24,416 bases of DNA, from NCBI GenBank assembly GCA_945872875.1, contig CAMCBB010000013.1, positions 1 to 24,416 on the forward strand, given 5' to 3'. Under the pieces are notes generated by a model that made no database searches, had not been told where the DNA came from, and saw only the letters and a program-made list of their open reading frames with translations. Shown piece after piece: positions 16,081-23,446 of this stretch (the first letter of the stretch is position 1; the number at the start of each line of letters is the position of its first letter). The DNA comes from Flavobacterium psychrophilum. GTDB lineage: Bacteria > Bacteroidota > Bacteroidia > Flavobacteriales > Flavobacteriaceae. Position numbers and translations under genes: made by a program.

Positions 16081-17765
16081 TATTCTTTACTTTCTACCTT
16101 AGCCCAAGTATCTCTCAAGCCAACTGTTTTATTAAAAACCAATTTTTCGGGAGTAGAATCTTTATCTACGCAATAATATCCTAATCGCTGAAATTGAAAA
16201 TGATCTAAATTATTAGAAGTTTTTAAGCTAGGCTCAACATATCCGGTGATCAACTCTAAAGAATTTGGATTAATAAATTCTTTAAAGTCTATTTCTTTGT
16301 TTCCGTCTGGACTTTCATGAGAAAATAATCGATCATAAATACGAACTTCTGCAGGTACCGCATGAGTAATTGACACCCATTGAATAGTTCCTTTTACTTT
16401 TCTTTGGCTTGCTTCTGTTCCGCTTCCGCTTCGAGAATCAACATCGTAAGTACAATGGATTTCGGTAATGTTTCCGTTTGCATCTTTCACAACACTTTCC
16501 CCTTTAATGATGTAAGCATTTTTTAAACGCACTTCAGTACCTAAAGTTAATCGGAAAAATTTCTTGTTTGCTTCTTCTTGAAAATCTTCTCTTTCAATGT
16601 ATAATTCTTTAGAAAAAGGCACTTTTCTGTATGTTAAAACCTCTTCTTCTGGATTATTTTCTGCCTCCAACCACTCTTCATTTCCTTCTGGATAATTAGT
16701 AATAACTAATTTCACAGGGTTTAAAACCGCCATAACACGAGGTGCTATTTTATTTAAATCTTCACGAACACAAAACTCTAATAAAGAAACATCAATTAAG
16801 TTTGTTCGTTTTGCAATTCCAATAGTTTTGGCAAAATTTCGAATGGAAGCGGGTGTGTAGCCTCTTCTTCTCATTCCAGAAATAGTACTCATTCTTGGAT
16901 CATCCCAGCCTGTAACATGTTTTTCTTCAACTAGTTGTAATAATTTACGTTTACTAACAACGGTGTGGGATAAATTTCTTCTGGCAAATTCTCTTTGCTT
17001 TGGACGCACCTTAGTCGAATCAATAATTTGATCTAAAAACCAATCGTATAATTCTCGGTGGGGTAAAAATTCTAAGGTGCAAAAAGAGTGGGATATTTGT
17101 TCTAAATAATCACTTTCTCCATGTGCCCAATCATACATTGGATACACACACCATTTATCTCCTGTGCGGTGGTGGTGTTTGTGTAAAATACGATACATAA
17201 TAGGATCTCGCATTAACATATTGGTATGTTTCATATCTATTTTAGCACGTAAAATATAGGTTCCTTCTTCGAATTCACCATTTTTCATGCGTTCAAATAA
17301 ATCTAAATTTTCTGCTACAGATCGGTTTCTAAAAGGAGAATCGGTTCCTGGTGAGGTTGGTGTTCCTTTTTGTTTAGCCATCTCTTCTGAAGATTGACTG
17401 TCAACATATGCTTTTCCTGATTTAATAAATTCAATTGCCCAATTATATAACTCCTGAAAATAATCAGAAGCGTAACATTCTTTATCCCATTTAAAACCAA
17501 GCCATTCAACATCTCTTTTTATTGCATCAACATATTCTTGCTCTTCTTTAGCCGGATTAGTATCGTCAAATCTTAAATTTACAGGTGAATTATAATCAAT
17601 TCCTAAACCAAAATTTAAACAAATTGCACTTGCATGACCTACATGTAAATAACCATTTGGCTCAGGTGGAAAACGAAAACGTAATTTTTGCTGAGACAAA
17701 CCATTTTTTAAATCTTCTTCAATTATCTGTTCAATAAAATTTAAGGCTTTTTCTTCTGTAGACAT
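16080..17765 (-). CDS. glnS: Glutaminyl-tRNA synthetase
   Basis: 561 residues, similar to the E. coli enzyme (about 550). The N-terminal LRFRFPPEPNGYLHVGHASAICLNFGLG has the GlnRS-specific PEPNGYLH(V)GH motif at about residues 34-44. Then come LRFDDTNPAKEEQEYVDAIKRDVEWLGF, a YDWAHGESDYLEQISHSFCTLEF acceptor-recognition region, a KMSKS equivalent VVSKRKL near 270, and beta-barrel anticodon domains (VMAVLNPVKLVITNY, DSRSGSG). It charges tRNA-Gln directly, so no transamidation is needed for glutamine codons. A perfect -7 box lies 20 bases upstream of the ATG, so the leader is very short. Confidence 0.97.
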   Translation of the reverse strand: MSTEEKALNFIEQIIEEDLKNGLSQQKLRFRFPPEPNGYLHVGHASAICLNFGLGIDYNSPVNLRFDDTNPAKEEQEYVDAIKRDVEWLGFKWDKECYASDYFQELYNWAIEFIKSGKAYVDSQSSEEMAKQKGTPTSPGTDSPFRNRSVAENLDLFERMKNGEFEEGTYILRAKIDMKHTNMLMRDPIMYRILHKHHHRTGDKWCVYPMYDWAHGESDYLEQISHSFCTLEFLPHRELYDWFLDQIIDSTKVRPKQREFARRNLSHTVVSKRKLLQLVEEKHVTGWDDPRMSTISGMRRRGYTPASIRNFAKTIGIAKRTNLIDVSLLEFCVREDLNKIAPRVMAVLNPVKLVITNYPEGNEEWLEAENNPEEEVLTYRKVPFSKELYIEREDFQEEANKKFFRLTLGTEVRLKNAYIIKGESVVKDANGNITEIHCTYDVDSRSGSGTEASQRKVKGTIQWVSITHAVPAEVRIYDRLFSHESPDGNKEIDFKEFINPNSLELITGYVEPSLKTSNNLDHFQFQRLGYYCVDKDSTPEKLVFNKTVGLRDTWAKVESKE

Positions 17766-17784
17766 AATAATTTTGTAATTTTAG

Positions 17785-17792
17785 CAAAGATA
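17785..17792 (-). promoter_or_regulatory. -7 promoter box for glnS
   Basis: Minus-strand TATCTTTG, an exact TAnnTTTG match, 19 bases upstream of the glnS ATG. This predicts a leader of only about a dozen nucleotides. Confidence 0.55.
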
Positions 17793-17832
17793 AAAAATTA
17801 GACATATAGATACTAGACAAATAGCTAATAGA

Positions 17833-17840
17833 TATCTTTT
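17833..17840 (+). promoter_or_regulatory. Near-consensus -7 box for folB
   Basis: TATCTTTT differs from TAnnTTTG at the last base. It lies 28 bases before the folB ATG and is the only candidate in the glnS-folB divergent gap. Confidence 0.3.
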
Positions 17841-17868
17841 ATTTAATTTTTTGAAGAAAATATTGATT

Positions 17869-18228
17869 ATGGGAACAATTAAATTACAAAACATACGCAC
17901 CTATTCGTTTCATGGATGCTTGGAAGAAGAGGCAAAAATTGGATCAGATTATAGAGTGGACCTCGAAATTAAAACCGATTTACGAAAATCGGCTGTATCT
18001 GACGATCTTAATGATACTGTAGATTATGTTTTATTAAATCGAATTGTGGTAGAAGAAATGGCTATTCGGTCTAAGTTATTAGAACATGTGGTAAATAGAA
18101 TAATAACAAGAATTTTTAAAGAAATCGCGTCTGTTTCTAGGATTAGTCTTAGTGTTTCTAAACTAAATCCGCCTATTGGTGGGGATGTTGAAGCAGTGAC
18201 AATTGAAATGGAAGAATATAGAACTTAG
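17869..18228 (+). CDS. folB: Dihydroneopterin aldolase
   Basis: 119 residues from the ATG at 17869. A TTG 18 bases upstream is also in frame but is not needed, since family members begin at MGxIxLxxIRxYxxHG. Motifs are TYSFHGCLEEEAKIGSDYRVDLEI (pterin site), NDTVDYVLLNRIVVEEM (Dt.DY..l) and the C-terminal SVSKLNPPIGGDVEAVTIEM, where the lysine after SVS is the usual catalytic residue. The enzyme converts 7,8-dihydroneopterin to 6-hydroxymethyl-7,8-dihydropterin plus glycolaldehyde in folate synthesis. No other folate gene is in the window. It precedes tRNA-Cys by 82 bases. Confidence 0.93.
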   Translation: MGTIKLQNIRTYSFHGCLEEEAKIGSDYRVDLEIKTDLRKSAVSDDLNDTVDYVLLNRIVVEEMAIRSKLLEHVVNRIITRIFKEIASVSRISLSVSKLNPPIGGDVEAVTIEMEEYRT

Positions 18229-18252
18229 ATAAAAATAAGTAAAGCAAAAGTT

Positions 18253-18280
18253 TTTAAACTTTAAACTTTAAACTTTAAAC
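18253..18280. repeat. Four tandem TTTAAAC heptamers upstream of tRNA-Cys
   Basis: TTTAAAC is repeated exactly four times without interruption, directly upstream of the tRNA -7 box. The repeat sits where the -33 region of that promoter should be, so copy number would alter promoter geometry by 7 bp steps. Confidence 0.9.
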
Positions 18281-18287
18281 TTTTTTA

Positions 18288-18295
18288 TATATTTG
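18288..18295 (+). promoter_or_regulatory. -7 promoter box for tRNA-Cys
   Basis: TATATTTG is an exact TAnnTTTG match, 15 bases before the first base of the mature tRNA. Confidence 0.6.
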
Positions 18296-18310
18296 CAATC
18301 CAATAAAATT

Positions 18311-18381
18311 GGCGTCGTGGCCGAGCGGCTAGGCTGGGCTCTGCAAAAGCTCCTACTCCGGTTCGAATCCGGACGATGCCT
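18311..18381 (+). tRNA. tRNA-Cys (anticodon GCA)
   Basis: A complete cloverleaf. The acceptor stem GGCGTCG pairs with CGATGCC (one G-T). The D-arm is GCC/GGC, and the anticodon stem GGGCT/AGCTC closes the loop CTGCAAA with anticodon GCA. The T-arm is TCCGG-TTCGAAT-CCGGA. The discriminator base is T (U73), the identity element of cysteine tRNA. The 3' CCA is not encoded and must be added after transcription. A promoter box and a terminator flank it, so it is a stand-alone unit. Confidence 0.97.
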
Positions 18382-18384
18382 CTA

Positions 18385-18414
18385 AAACCTTCAAGGAAAC
18401 TTGGAGGTTTTTTT
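18385..18414 (+). terminator. Intrinsic terminator of tRNA-Cys
   Basis: AAACCTTCAAG and CTTGGAGGTTT form an 11-bp stem (one G-T pair) around a GAAA tetraloop and are followed by TTTT. It starts four bases after the tRNA. Confidence 0.85.
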
Positions 18415-18450
18415 ATTTTATATTTTTAGGAAAAATTAATTAAAGTTTGT

Positions 18451-18468
18451 TTCGAATCCGGACGATGC
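18451..18468 (+). repeat. Exact 18-bp copy of the tRNA-Cys 3' end
   Basis: TTCGAATCCGGACGATGC is identical to tRNA bases 18362-18379 (T-loop through acceptor), displaced by 89 bases. The rest of a tRNA is absent. It forms the start of the first unit of the 82-bp array. Such duplicated tRNA tails are typical of integration (att) sites but could equally come from slippage or recombination. Confidence 0.9.
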
Positions 18469-18665
18469 TCCATAAACTTGTCGTTCCGAAGGAATCTCTT
18501 TTAATATAAATTATAGGAAATACTAAATCTAGATTCGAACAAGTACAATACCCACAAACTTGTCATTCCGTAGGAATCTCTTTTAAAAATAAATATTATT
18601 AAATAGTAAAACTAAAATTGAATAGTACAATACCCACAAACTTGTCATTCCGAAGGAATCTCTTT
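18451..18665. repeat. Three-unit tandem array with exact 82-bp spacing
   Basis: The core AAACTTGTC(A/G)TTCCG(A/T)AGGAATCTCTTT occurs at 18474, 18556 and 18638, exactly 82 bases apart. It contains the small hairpin ATTCC-GAA-GGAAT. Units 2 and 3 also share about 14 upstream bases (AGTACAATACCCAC). Upstream of each core are increasingly degenerate versions of the tRNA-Cys tail: TTCGAATCCGGACGATGC, then TTCGAACAAGTACAATAC, then TTGAATAGTACAATAC. The remaining spacer sequence is AT-rich and poorly conserved. There is no ORF. It fills the gap between the tRNA terminator and the LysE gene stop. Confidence 0.85.
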
Positions 18666-18675
18666 AAAGAATAAA

Positions 18676-19362
18676 TTACTTCTGCTTTTCTAAGTGTTTA
18701 ATAGCGCTATTTACTATTTTCTTCTCTTTTGGAAACAGGCCTTGTGAAAGTAAAAACAAGCCAGAAATTATTAATATGAGGCTAATAAATTTTTTTATTA
18801 ATAATATATTTTTAGAATTTAATTTATTTTGTAATTGCTTTGCTAATAGTATTTTAAAAATATCTGTTATAAAATAAGTAACTATTAAAGTAGTAAAAAA
18901 AGTAAGCATTCTAGAAGCTTTTAATTCCAACTGAGGACCAATTGTAATTAAAATTGCTAACCAAAAACCAAGAACACCTATATTTATAAAATTCAAGAAA
19001 AAACCTTTAATAAACAAAGAGAGGTAGTTGTTTTTTTCTAACTCTTTTTGTTCTTCTTCGTCGAAATCTTTCTTAGATTCATTTCTGTTTTTAACAAAAG
19101 AAATGATACCATAAGTAAGCATTACTAAACCTCCAAAAATAAATAATGCCGGATCGTCTTTTATACTTTGAATTAATCTATAACTACTAAAATAAGCAAT
19201 TAAAATAAATATAATATCTGCTAAAACTACTCCTAAATCAAAAATAATTGCTGCTTTAAAACCTTTAACCACACTAGTTTCTAATAAGACAAAGAAAACA
19301 GGTCCTATCATAAAACTTAGAAAAAAGCCAAGAGGAATAGCAGAAATAATATCGTTTAGCAT
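18676..19362 (-). CDS. LysE family translocator (amino-acid/small-molecule exporter)
   Basis: 228 residues of integral membrane protein with about six hydrophobic segments. The N-terminus IISAIPLGFFLSFMIGPVFFVLLETSVVKGFKAAIIFDLGVVLADIIFILIAYF has the LysE/RhtB pattern (GP.f...l.t....G...a....G...D). A charged cytoplasmic loop (about 93-110, NRNESKKDFDEEEQKELEKN) separates it from the second half, which ends in ISGLFLLSQGLF. These proteins export amino acids or related metabolites across the inner membrane by proton exchange. The substrate cannot be read here. The stop lies only about 10 bases from the repeat array. Upstream there is only a spacing variant of the -7 box. Confidence 0.85.
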   Translation of the reverse strand: MLNDIISAIPLGFFLSFMIGPVFFVLLETSVVKGFKAAIIFDLGVVLADIIFILIAYFSSYRLIQSIKDDPALFIFGGLVMLTYGIISFVKNRNESKKDFDEEEQKELEKNNYLSLFIKGFFLNFINIGVLGFWLAILITIGPQLELKASRMLTFFTTLIVTYFITDIFKILLAKQLQNKLNSKNILLIKKFISLILIISGLFLLSQGLFPKEKKIVNSAIKHLEKQK

Positions 19363-19423
19363 CTTTTTTTTAACATATTAAGCCGCAAAATACCATTTTA
19401 AATTTAAAAAGTAAAAATATTAG

Positions 19424-20089
19424 TTATTTTACTTCTTCAATACTGCCTCCAGCAACAATCTTTTTATTTATTTGTTTAGGTTTTCCATAAATAGTAATAG
19501 TTCCACCAGCTCTTACTTTTGCGGTAACCAATTCGGTTGCAAAAACATTAGCATTACCTCCCGCATTTACAGTAATATCTGTTAGATTAGTGTGAAACTT
19601 TTCTGCAAGAAAATCGCCGCCAGAATTTACTAAAACATCTTGATTGGTAGCAATTCCTTCTAATTCTATTTTAGATCCATTTGCAACGCGCACAATTAGT
19701 TTTTCTACTTTTAGATTGAGATGAATTTCTGCCCCTTCTTTTGCTTTAATATCAAATGAGGTGGTGGTAATTTCATTTTCACTAGAAATTCGAGATCCTT
19801 CATTTGCTTCTATAGCATCAATTTTTTTAAAATAAACTGTTGCAGAAATATTATCGCCATCTAATAGTTTAGTAAAAGGCATTCTTATTTTTAATTCGCC
19901 ATTTTTATTCACTAATTCTAATTCATCAGAGCCGTTTCCGGTTAATACAACTTTATTTACATCTCCTGGAATTAATCGAACATCTATCTGATCAAAAGTG
20001 GTTACTTTATTAAAATCACCAACTTCTTTTTCAATTTGTGAAAAACCTAATGTACTGAATAATAATAAACTATATACAAATTTTCTCAT
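19424..20089 (-). CDS. Head GIN domain (DUF2807) secreted protein
   Basis: 221 residues with a signal peptide (MRKFVYSLLLFSTLGFSQ). A right-handed beta-helix-like repeat region follows, rich in short strands (FDQIDVRLIPGD, VVLTGNGSDELEL, IDAIEANEGSRISSE, LIVRVANGSKIELEG, DITVNAGGNANVFA, VRAGGTITIYGKP). This is the DUF2807 auto-transporter adhesin-like pattern of Bacteroidetes; members are periplasmic or outer-membrane and of unknown function. It lies 3 bases downstream of rnr on the same strand, so the two are likely cotranscribed, though no functional link is known. Confidence 0.85.
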   Translation of the reverse strand: MRKFVYSLLLFSTLGFSQIEKEVGDFNKVTTFDQIDVRLIPGDVNKVVLTGNGSDELELVNKNGELKIRMPFTKLLDGDNISATVYFKKIDAIEANEGSRISSENEITTTSFDIKAKEGAEIHLNLKVEKLIVRVANGSKIELEGIATNQDVLVNSGGDFLAEKFHTNLTDITVNAGGNANVFATELVTAKVRAGGTITIYGKPKQINKKIVAGGSIEEVK

Positions 20090-20092
20090 TTT

Positions 20093-22273
20093 TTATTCTT
20101 GTTTTCTTATAAAAGTAAAATCGAGTTGTTTTTTTACTAAATCTGCATTTTTCACTTTAACATAAACTTCATCTCCTAATTGCAATAAAGCTTTAGAAAT
20201 TTGCCCGACTAAGGCATATTGTTTCTCATCAAAAGTATAATAATCGTCTTTAATCTCTCGAATTCTACACATGCCTTCGCATTTATTCTCTACAATTTCT
20301 ACATAAATTCCCCATTCTGTCACTCCAGAAATAACTCCAAGAAACTCTTGATCTTTATGATCTTGCATGTATTTTATTTGCATGTATTTTATAGAATCCC
20401 TCTCCGCATTTGTAGCTAAACTTTCCATATTACTAGAATGTTCGCATTTTTCTTCAAAATCTTCTTCGTTTACACTTTTCCCTCCATCTAAATAATATTG
20501 CAACAATCGATGAACCATTACATCAGGATAGCGACGAATTGGAGAAGTAAAATGACTATAATAATCAAAAGCTAATCCGTAATGACCAATATTTTCAGTA
20601 GAATACTTCGCTTTACTCATCGTTCGAATCGCTAAAGTATCTATCAAATTTTGCTCTTTCTTACCATTTACATCAGCCATTAATTGGTTTAACGATTTCG
20701 AGATATCTTTCTTATCTCTTAAATTCATTTTGTAACCAAATTTTGAAATTAAAGCTTGCATTGCAAATAACTTATCTTCATTGGGTTCATCATGAATTCT
20801 ATATACAAAGGTTTTCTTTTGTTTTCCAATATATTCAGCTACTTTTCTATTAGCTAAAAGCATGAATTCTTCAATTAAATGATTGGCATCTTTAGAAACT
20901 TTAAAATAAACTCCTTCTGGTTCACCGTTTGTATCTAAATTGAATTTTACTTCTACTTTATCAAAAGAAATAGCTCCATTATTCATTCTATTTCTTCTAA
21001 GAATTTTTGCTAATTCATCTAATTTTAAAGTGGCTTGGGTTATTTCATCAGATGTATTGTATTCTTTTCCAGTTAATGAAATTTCAGCTGGAATAGTTGA
21101 AGATTTTGTTTCAATAATTACTTGAGCTTCTTCATAAGCAAAGCGTTGATCGGAATTAATTACGGTTCTTCCAAACCATTGATTTAATACCGTTGCTTTA
21201 TGATCTATTTCGAAAATAGCTGAAAAGGTATATTTTTCTTCATTCGGTCTTAGTGAACAAGCAAAATTTGATAAAACTTCGGGAAGCATTGGTACCACTC
21301 GATCTACTAAATAAACAGATGTTCCTCTATGATACGCTTCATCATCTAAAATTGTTCCTTCTTGTAAATAATGAGAAACATCTGCAATGTGAATTCCGAT
21401 TTCAAAGTTTCCGTTTTCTAACTTTTTAAATGATAATGCGTCATCAAAATCTTTTGCATCTTTTGGATCAATAGTAAAAGTTAAAGTATCGCGTATATCT
21501 CTACGCTTTGCAATTTCTTCTAGATGAATTGAAGTATCTAATTTTTGTGCAAAAACTTCTACTTCTATAGGAAAATCATAAGGTAATCCATATTCTGCAA
21601 GAATAGCATGAATTTCAGTATTATGTTCTCCTGGTTTTCCTAATACTTTTATTACCGTTCCAAAAGGCGAATCTGCTTTTTTAGGCCAATCTTCAATTTT
21701 AACTAATACTACATCACCTTGTTCTGCACCATTATATTTTTCTTTAGAAATAAAAATATCGGTATACATTTTAGCATTTGCCGTCGATACGAAAGCAAAG
21801 TTTTTTTGAATATCAATTACCCCAACAAATTCTGTTTTAGCTCTTTCTATTATTTCAATTACTTCACCTTCTGGTTTTCTTCCTTTTCTTCTATTATAAA
21901 TATAAACCTTTACTTTATCTTTATCTAAAGCATGATTTAAATTATTTGTAGGAATAAAAACATCATCTTCTAATTCTTCACAAATAAAATAAGCCGTTCT
22001 TCTGGAAGTCATGTCAATTTTACCTTCATAATAATCTTGACTTATCGCTTTAACTAAATACTTACCGGGCTCACTTTCTATAATTACTTTTTGCGCAGCA
22101 AGAATTTTTAAATCTTTTATAATTTCATTTCTACTTTTAGTATCATTTAATTCTAATACCGCACAAATTTGCTTGTAATTAAAAGGCTTATTAGCATTTT
22201 GTGAAAGTATTTTTAAAATCTTTTCAGAGAAAGTCTTCTCTTTTTTTCCAAACTTTTTTGGGAATTTACTCAT
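20093..22273 (-). CDS. rnr: Ribonuclease R
   Basis: 726 residues, shorter than E. coli RNase R (about 810) but complete. Order: an N-terminal winged-helix region (about 15-80), cold-shock-like OB domains (about 80-230), and the RNB catalytic domain. The active-site aspartates lie in DPKDAKDFDDAL at 269-280, followed by HIADVSHYLQEG and HYGLAFDYYSHFTSPIRRYPD. A C-terminal S1 domain spans about 640-720. It is a processive 3'-5' exoribonuclease that degrades structured RNA in the cytoplasm. The basic tail of the E. coli protein is absent. No exact -7 box was found directly upstream. It is the last minus-strand gene before the putative origin. Confidence 0.96.
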   Translation of the reverse strand: MSKFPKKFGKKEKTFSEKILKILSQNANKPFNYKQICAVLELNDTKSRNEIIKDLKILAAQKVIIESEPGKYLVKAISQDYYEGKIDMTSRRTAYFICEELEDDVFIPTNNLNHALDKDKVKVYIYNRRKGRKPEGEVIEIIERAKTEFVGVIDIQKNFAFVSTANAKMYTDIFISKEKYNGAEQGDVVLVKIEDWPKKADSPFGTVIKVLGKPGEHNTEIHAILAEYGLPYDFPIEVEVFAQKLDTSIHLEEIAKRRDIRDTLTFTIDPKDAKDFDDALSFKKLENGNFEIGIHIADVSHYLQEGTILDDEAYHRGTSVYLVDRVVPMLPEVLSNFACSLRPNEEKYTFSAIFEIDHKATVLNQWFGRTVINSDQRFAYEEAQVIIETKSSTIPAEISLTGKEYNTSDEITQATLKLDELAKILRRNRMNNGAISFDKVEVKFNLDTNGEPEGVYFKVSKDANHLIEEFMLLANRKVAEYIGKQKKTFVYRIHDEPNEDKLFAMQALISKFGYKMNLRDKKDISKSLNQLMADVNGKKEQNLIDTLAIRTMSKAKYSTENIGHYGLAFDYYSHFTSPIRRYPDVMVHRLLQYYLDGGKSVNEEDFEEKCEHSSNMESLATNAERDSIKYMQIKYMQDHKDQEFLGVISGVTEWGIYVEIVENKCEGMCRIREIKDDYYTFDEKQYALVGQISKALLQLGDEVYVKVKNADLVKKQLDFTFIRKQE

Positions 22274-22596
22274 GTTCTTCTTAAATAAGGTTTAAAATTA
22301 CGAAGAAGAAAATTGAAAACAGATAATACAGATTAGATTTATCGAAAATATAACTTTTAAAACTTATTTTTTAAATCTTGAAGTTTTCAACATCTATTAA
22401 AAACAATAAAATATTTTTAAAATTTAAATTTAATTTATAAAGGTTATTATGTAGTGTTAATTTGTATAATAACTTTAAATTTTAAAACTTGATTATTAAG
22501 TTAGATTTAGTTATTTCTATTTATCAACACATTTTTAATATATAAAACACTAATTTTAAATAGAGTTTTAAAAATAATAAACAGATGTTAACAAGT

Positions 22597-22612
22597 AAAA
22601 AACTAGTTTTTT
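22597..22612. repeat. 16-bp perfect palindrome in the candidate origin
   Basis: AAAAAACTAGTTTTTT is self-complementary. A degenerate copy with similar flanks follows 45 bases later (22643-22660), and each copy is followed by an ATAACTTTWA motif. Confidence 0.6.
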
Positions 22613-22981
22613 GTAAATAACTTTAATTGTTAATTTCTGTTGAAAAAGTAGTTTTTTATAGTGATAACTTTTATAAAAAAAGAGCAAAATAATTTTGATT
22701 TTGTCAATCCAATTTTTGATTACAAATAATTTATTTACAACCTAAAAAAACTTCTAATTTTCTATATTAAGTTATCAACAAGTTGAGTTAAATTAAAGTT
22801 AACTGAAGATCAATGAATTGCAAATAACTATTAACAATTAAATTTTTTAATATTTATCTTATATAAATTTAATAAATAGTAGAATTTTAATAAAAAATGA
22901 GCAACTATAAATTTCCTTATAAATGTAAATCAAGTAGTTATATTTTTTATAAAATGAAACAGATTTACTAATAAGTTTAAC

Positions 22982-22989
22982 TAAATTTG
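22982..22989 (+). promoter_or_regulatory. -7 promoter box for rpiB
   Basis: TAAATTTG is an exact TAnnTTTG match, 25 bases before the rpiB ATG. It marks the right-hand limit of the origin candidate. Confidence 0.55.
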
Positions 22990-23014
22990 TTACCATAATT
23001 AATACATTAAAAAT

Positions 23015-23446
23015 ATGAAAATTTCTATCGGTAACGATCACGCAGGACCAGATTATAAAAAAGCAATTGTTGAATTTTTAACTTCTAATGGACATGAAGT
23101 TATTAATTACGGAACCGATACTGAAGCCAGTGTTGATTATCCCGATTTTGCGCATCCTGTAGCATTAGATGTTGAATCTGGTAAAGCCGATTTAGGAATT
23201 GTAATTTGCGGTTCTGGAAACGGAATAGCTATGACCGCCAATAAACACCAAGGAATTCGCGCGGCCTTATGTTGGACCAAAGAAATTTCGGCGCTGGCGC
23301 GCCAACACAATAATGCTAATGTGGTAAGTATTCCGGCGCGATTTACTTCAATTCCCCAAGCTGTTGAAATAGTAAATACTTTTATAAATACCGAATTTGA
23401 AGGAGGAAGACACGCCAACCGCGTGGATAAAATAGCATGTAACTAA
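23015..23446 (+). CDS. rpiB: Ribose-5-phosphate isomerase B
   Basis: 143 residues, typical of RpiB. The N-terminal MKISIGNDHAGPDYKKAI holds the family DHAG motif. GTDTEASVDYPDFAH and the active-site loop IVICGSGNGIAMTANKHQGIRAALC follow, with the catalytic cysteine at about residue 65. The end is GGRHANRVDKI. It interconverts ribose-5-phosphate and ribulose-5-phosphate in the pentose phosphate pathway, in the cytoplasm. The stop codon is directly followed by the ATG of the cation exporter gene (no spacer), so the two are cotranscribed. Confidence 0.95.
   Translation: MKISIGNDHAGPDYKKAIVEFLTSNGHEVINYGTDTEASVDYPDFAHPVALDVESGKADLGIVICGSGNGIAMTANKHQGIRAALCWTKEISALARQHNNANVVSIPARFTSIPQAVEIVNTFINTEFEGGRHANRVDKIACN

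Larger units (their letters stand above)
22274..23014. other. oriC: Candidate chromosomal replication origin (oriC), 741-bp AT-rich gap
   Basis: No gene of credible length is visible. Four TTWTCAACA sequences, one mismatch from the DnaA box TTATCCACA, lie at 22384-22392 (+), 22521-22529 (+), 22638-22646 (-) and 22772-22780 (+). By my base-composition estimate, well under one would be expected here by chance. I noticed only one other (2134-2142, inside mltD) in the remaining 23 kb. The DNA around them is extremely AT-rich, as a duplex-unwinding element would be. Genes on the left are mostly minus and on the right all plus, i.e. pointing away. Function is inferred; dnaA is not in the window. 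Confidence 0.6.

Noticed and set aside
17851-17868. Six-codon N-terminal extension of folB
   Set aside because: It starts with TTG and the conserved FolB N-terminus begins at the ATG at 17869.
18451-18470. Second tRNA-Cys gene
   Set aside because: Only the 18-bp T-arm/acceptor part is present. No D-arm, anticodon arm or 5' acceptor strand precedes it.
18451-18665. CRISPR-like array (regular spacing of repeats)
   Set aside because: There are only three copies and the cores are imperfect. The spacers are too long and share sequence with each other, and no cas gene is nearby.
22859-23041. A 60-codon minus-strand reading frame in the rnr-rpiB gap
   Set aside because: It overlaps the rpiB start and promoter. 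It is composed of low-complexity AT-driven residues (Ile/Lys/Tyr/Phe) and matches no family.
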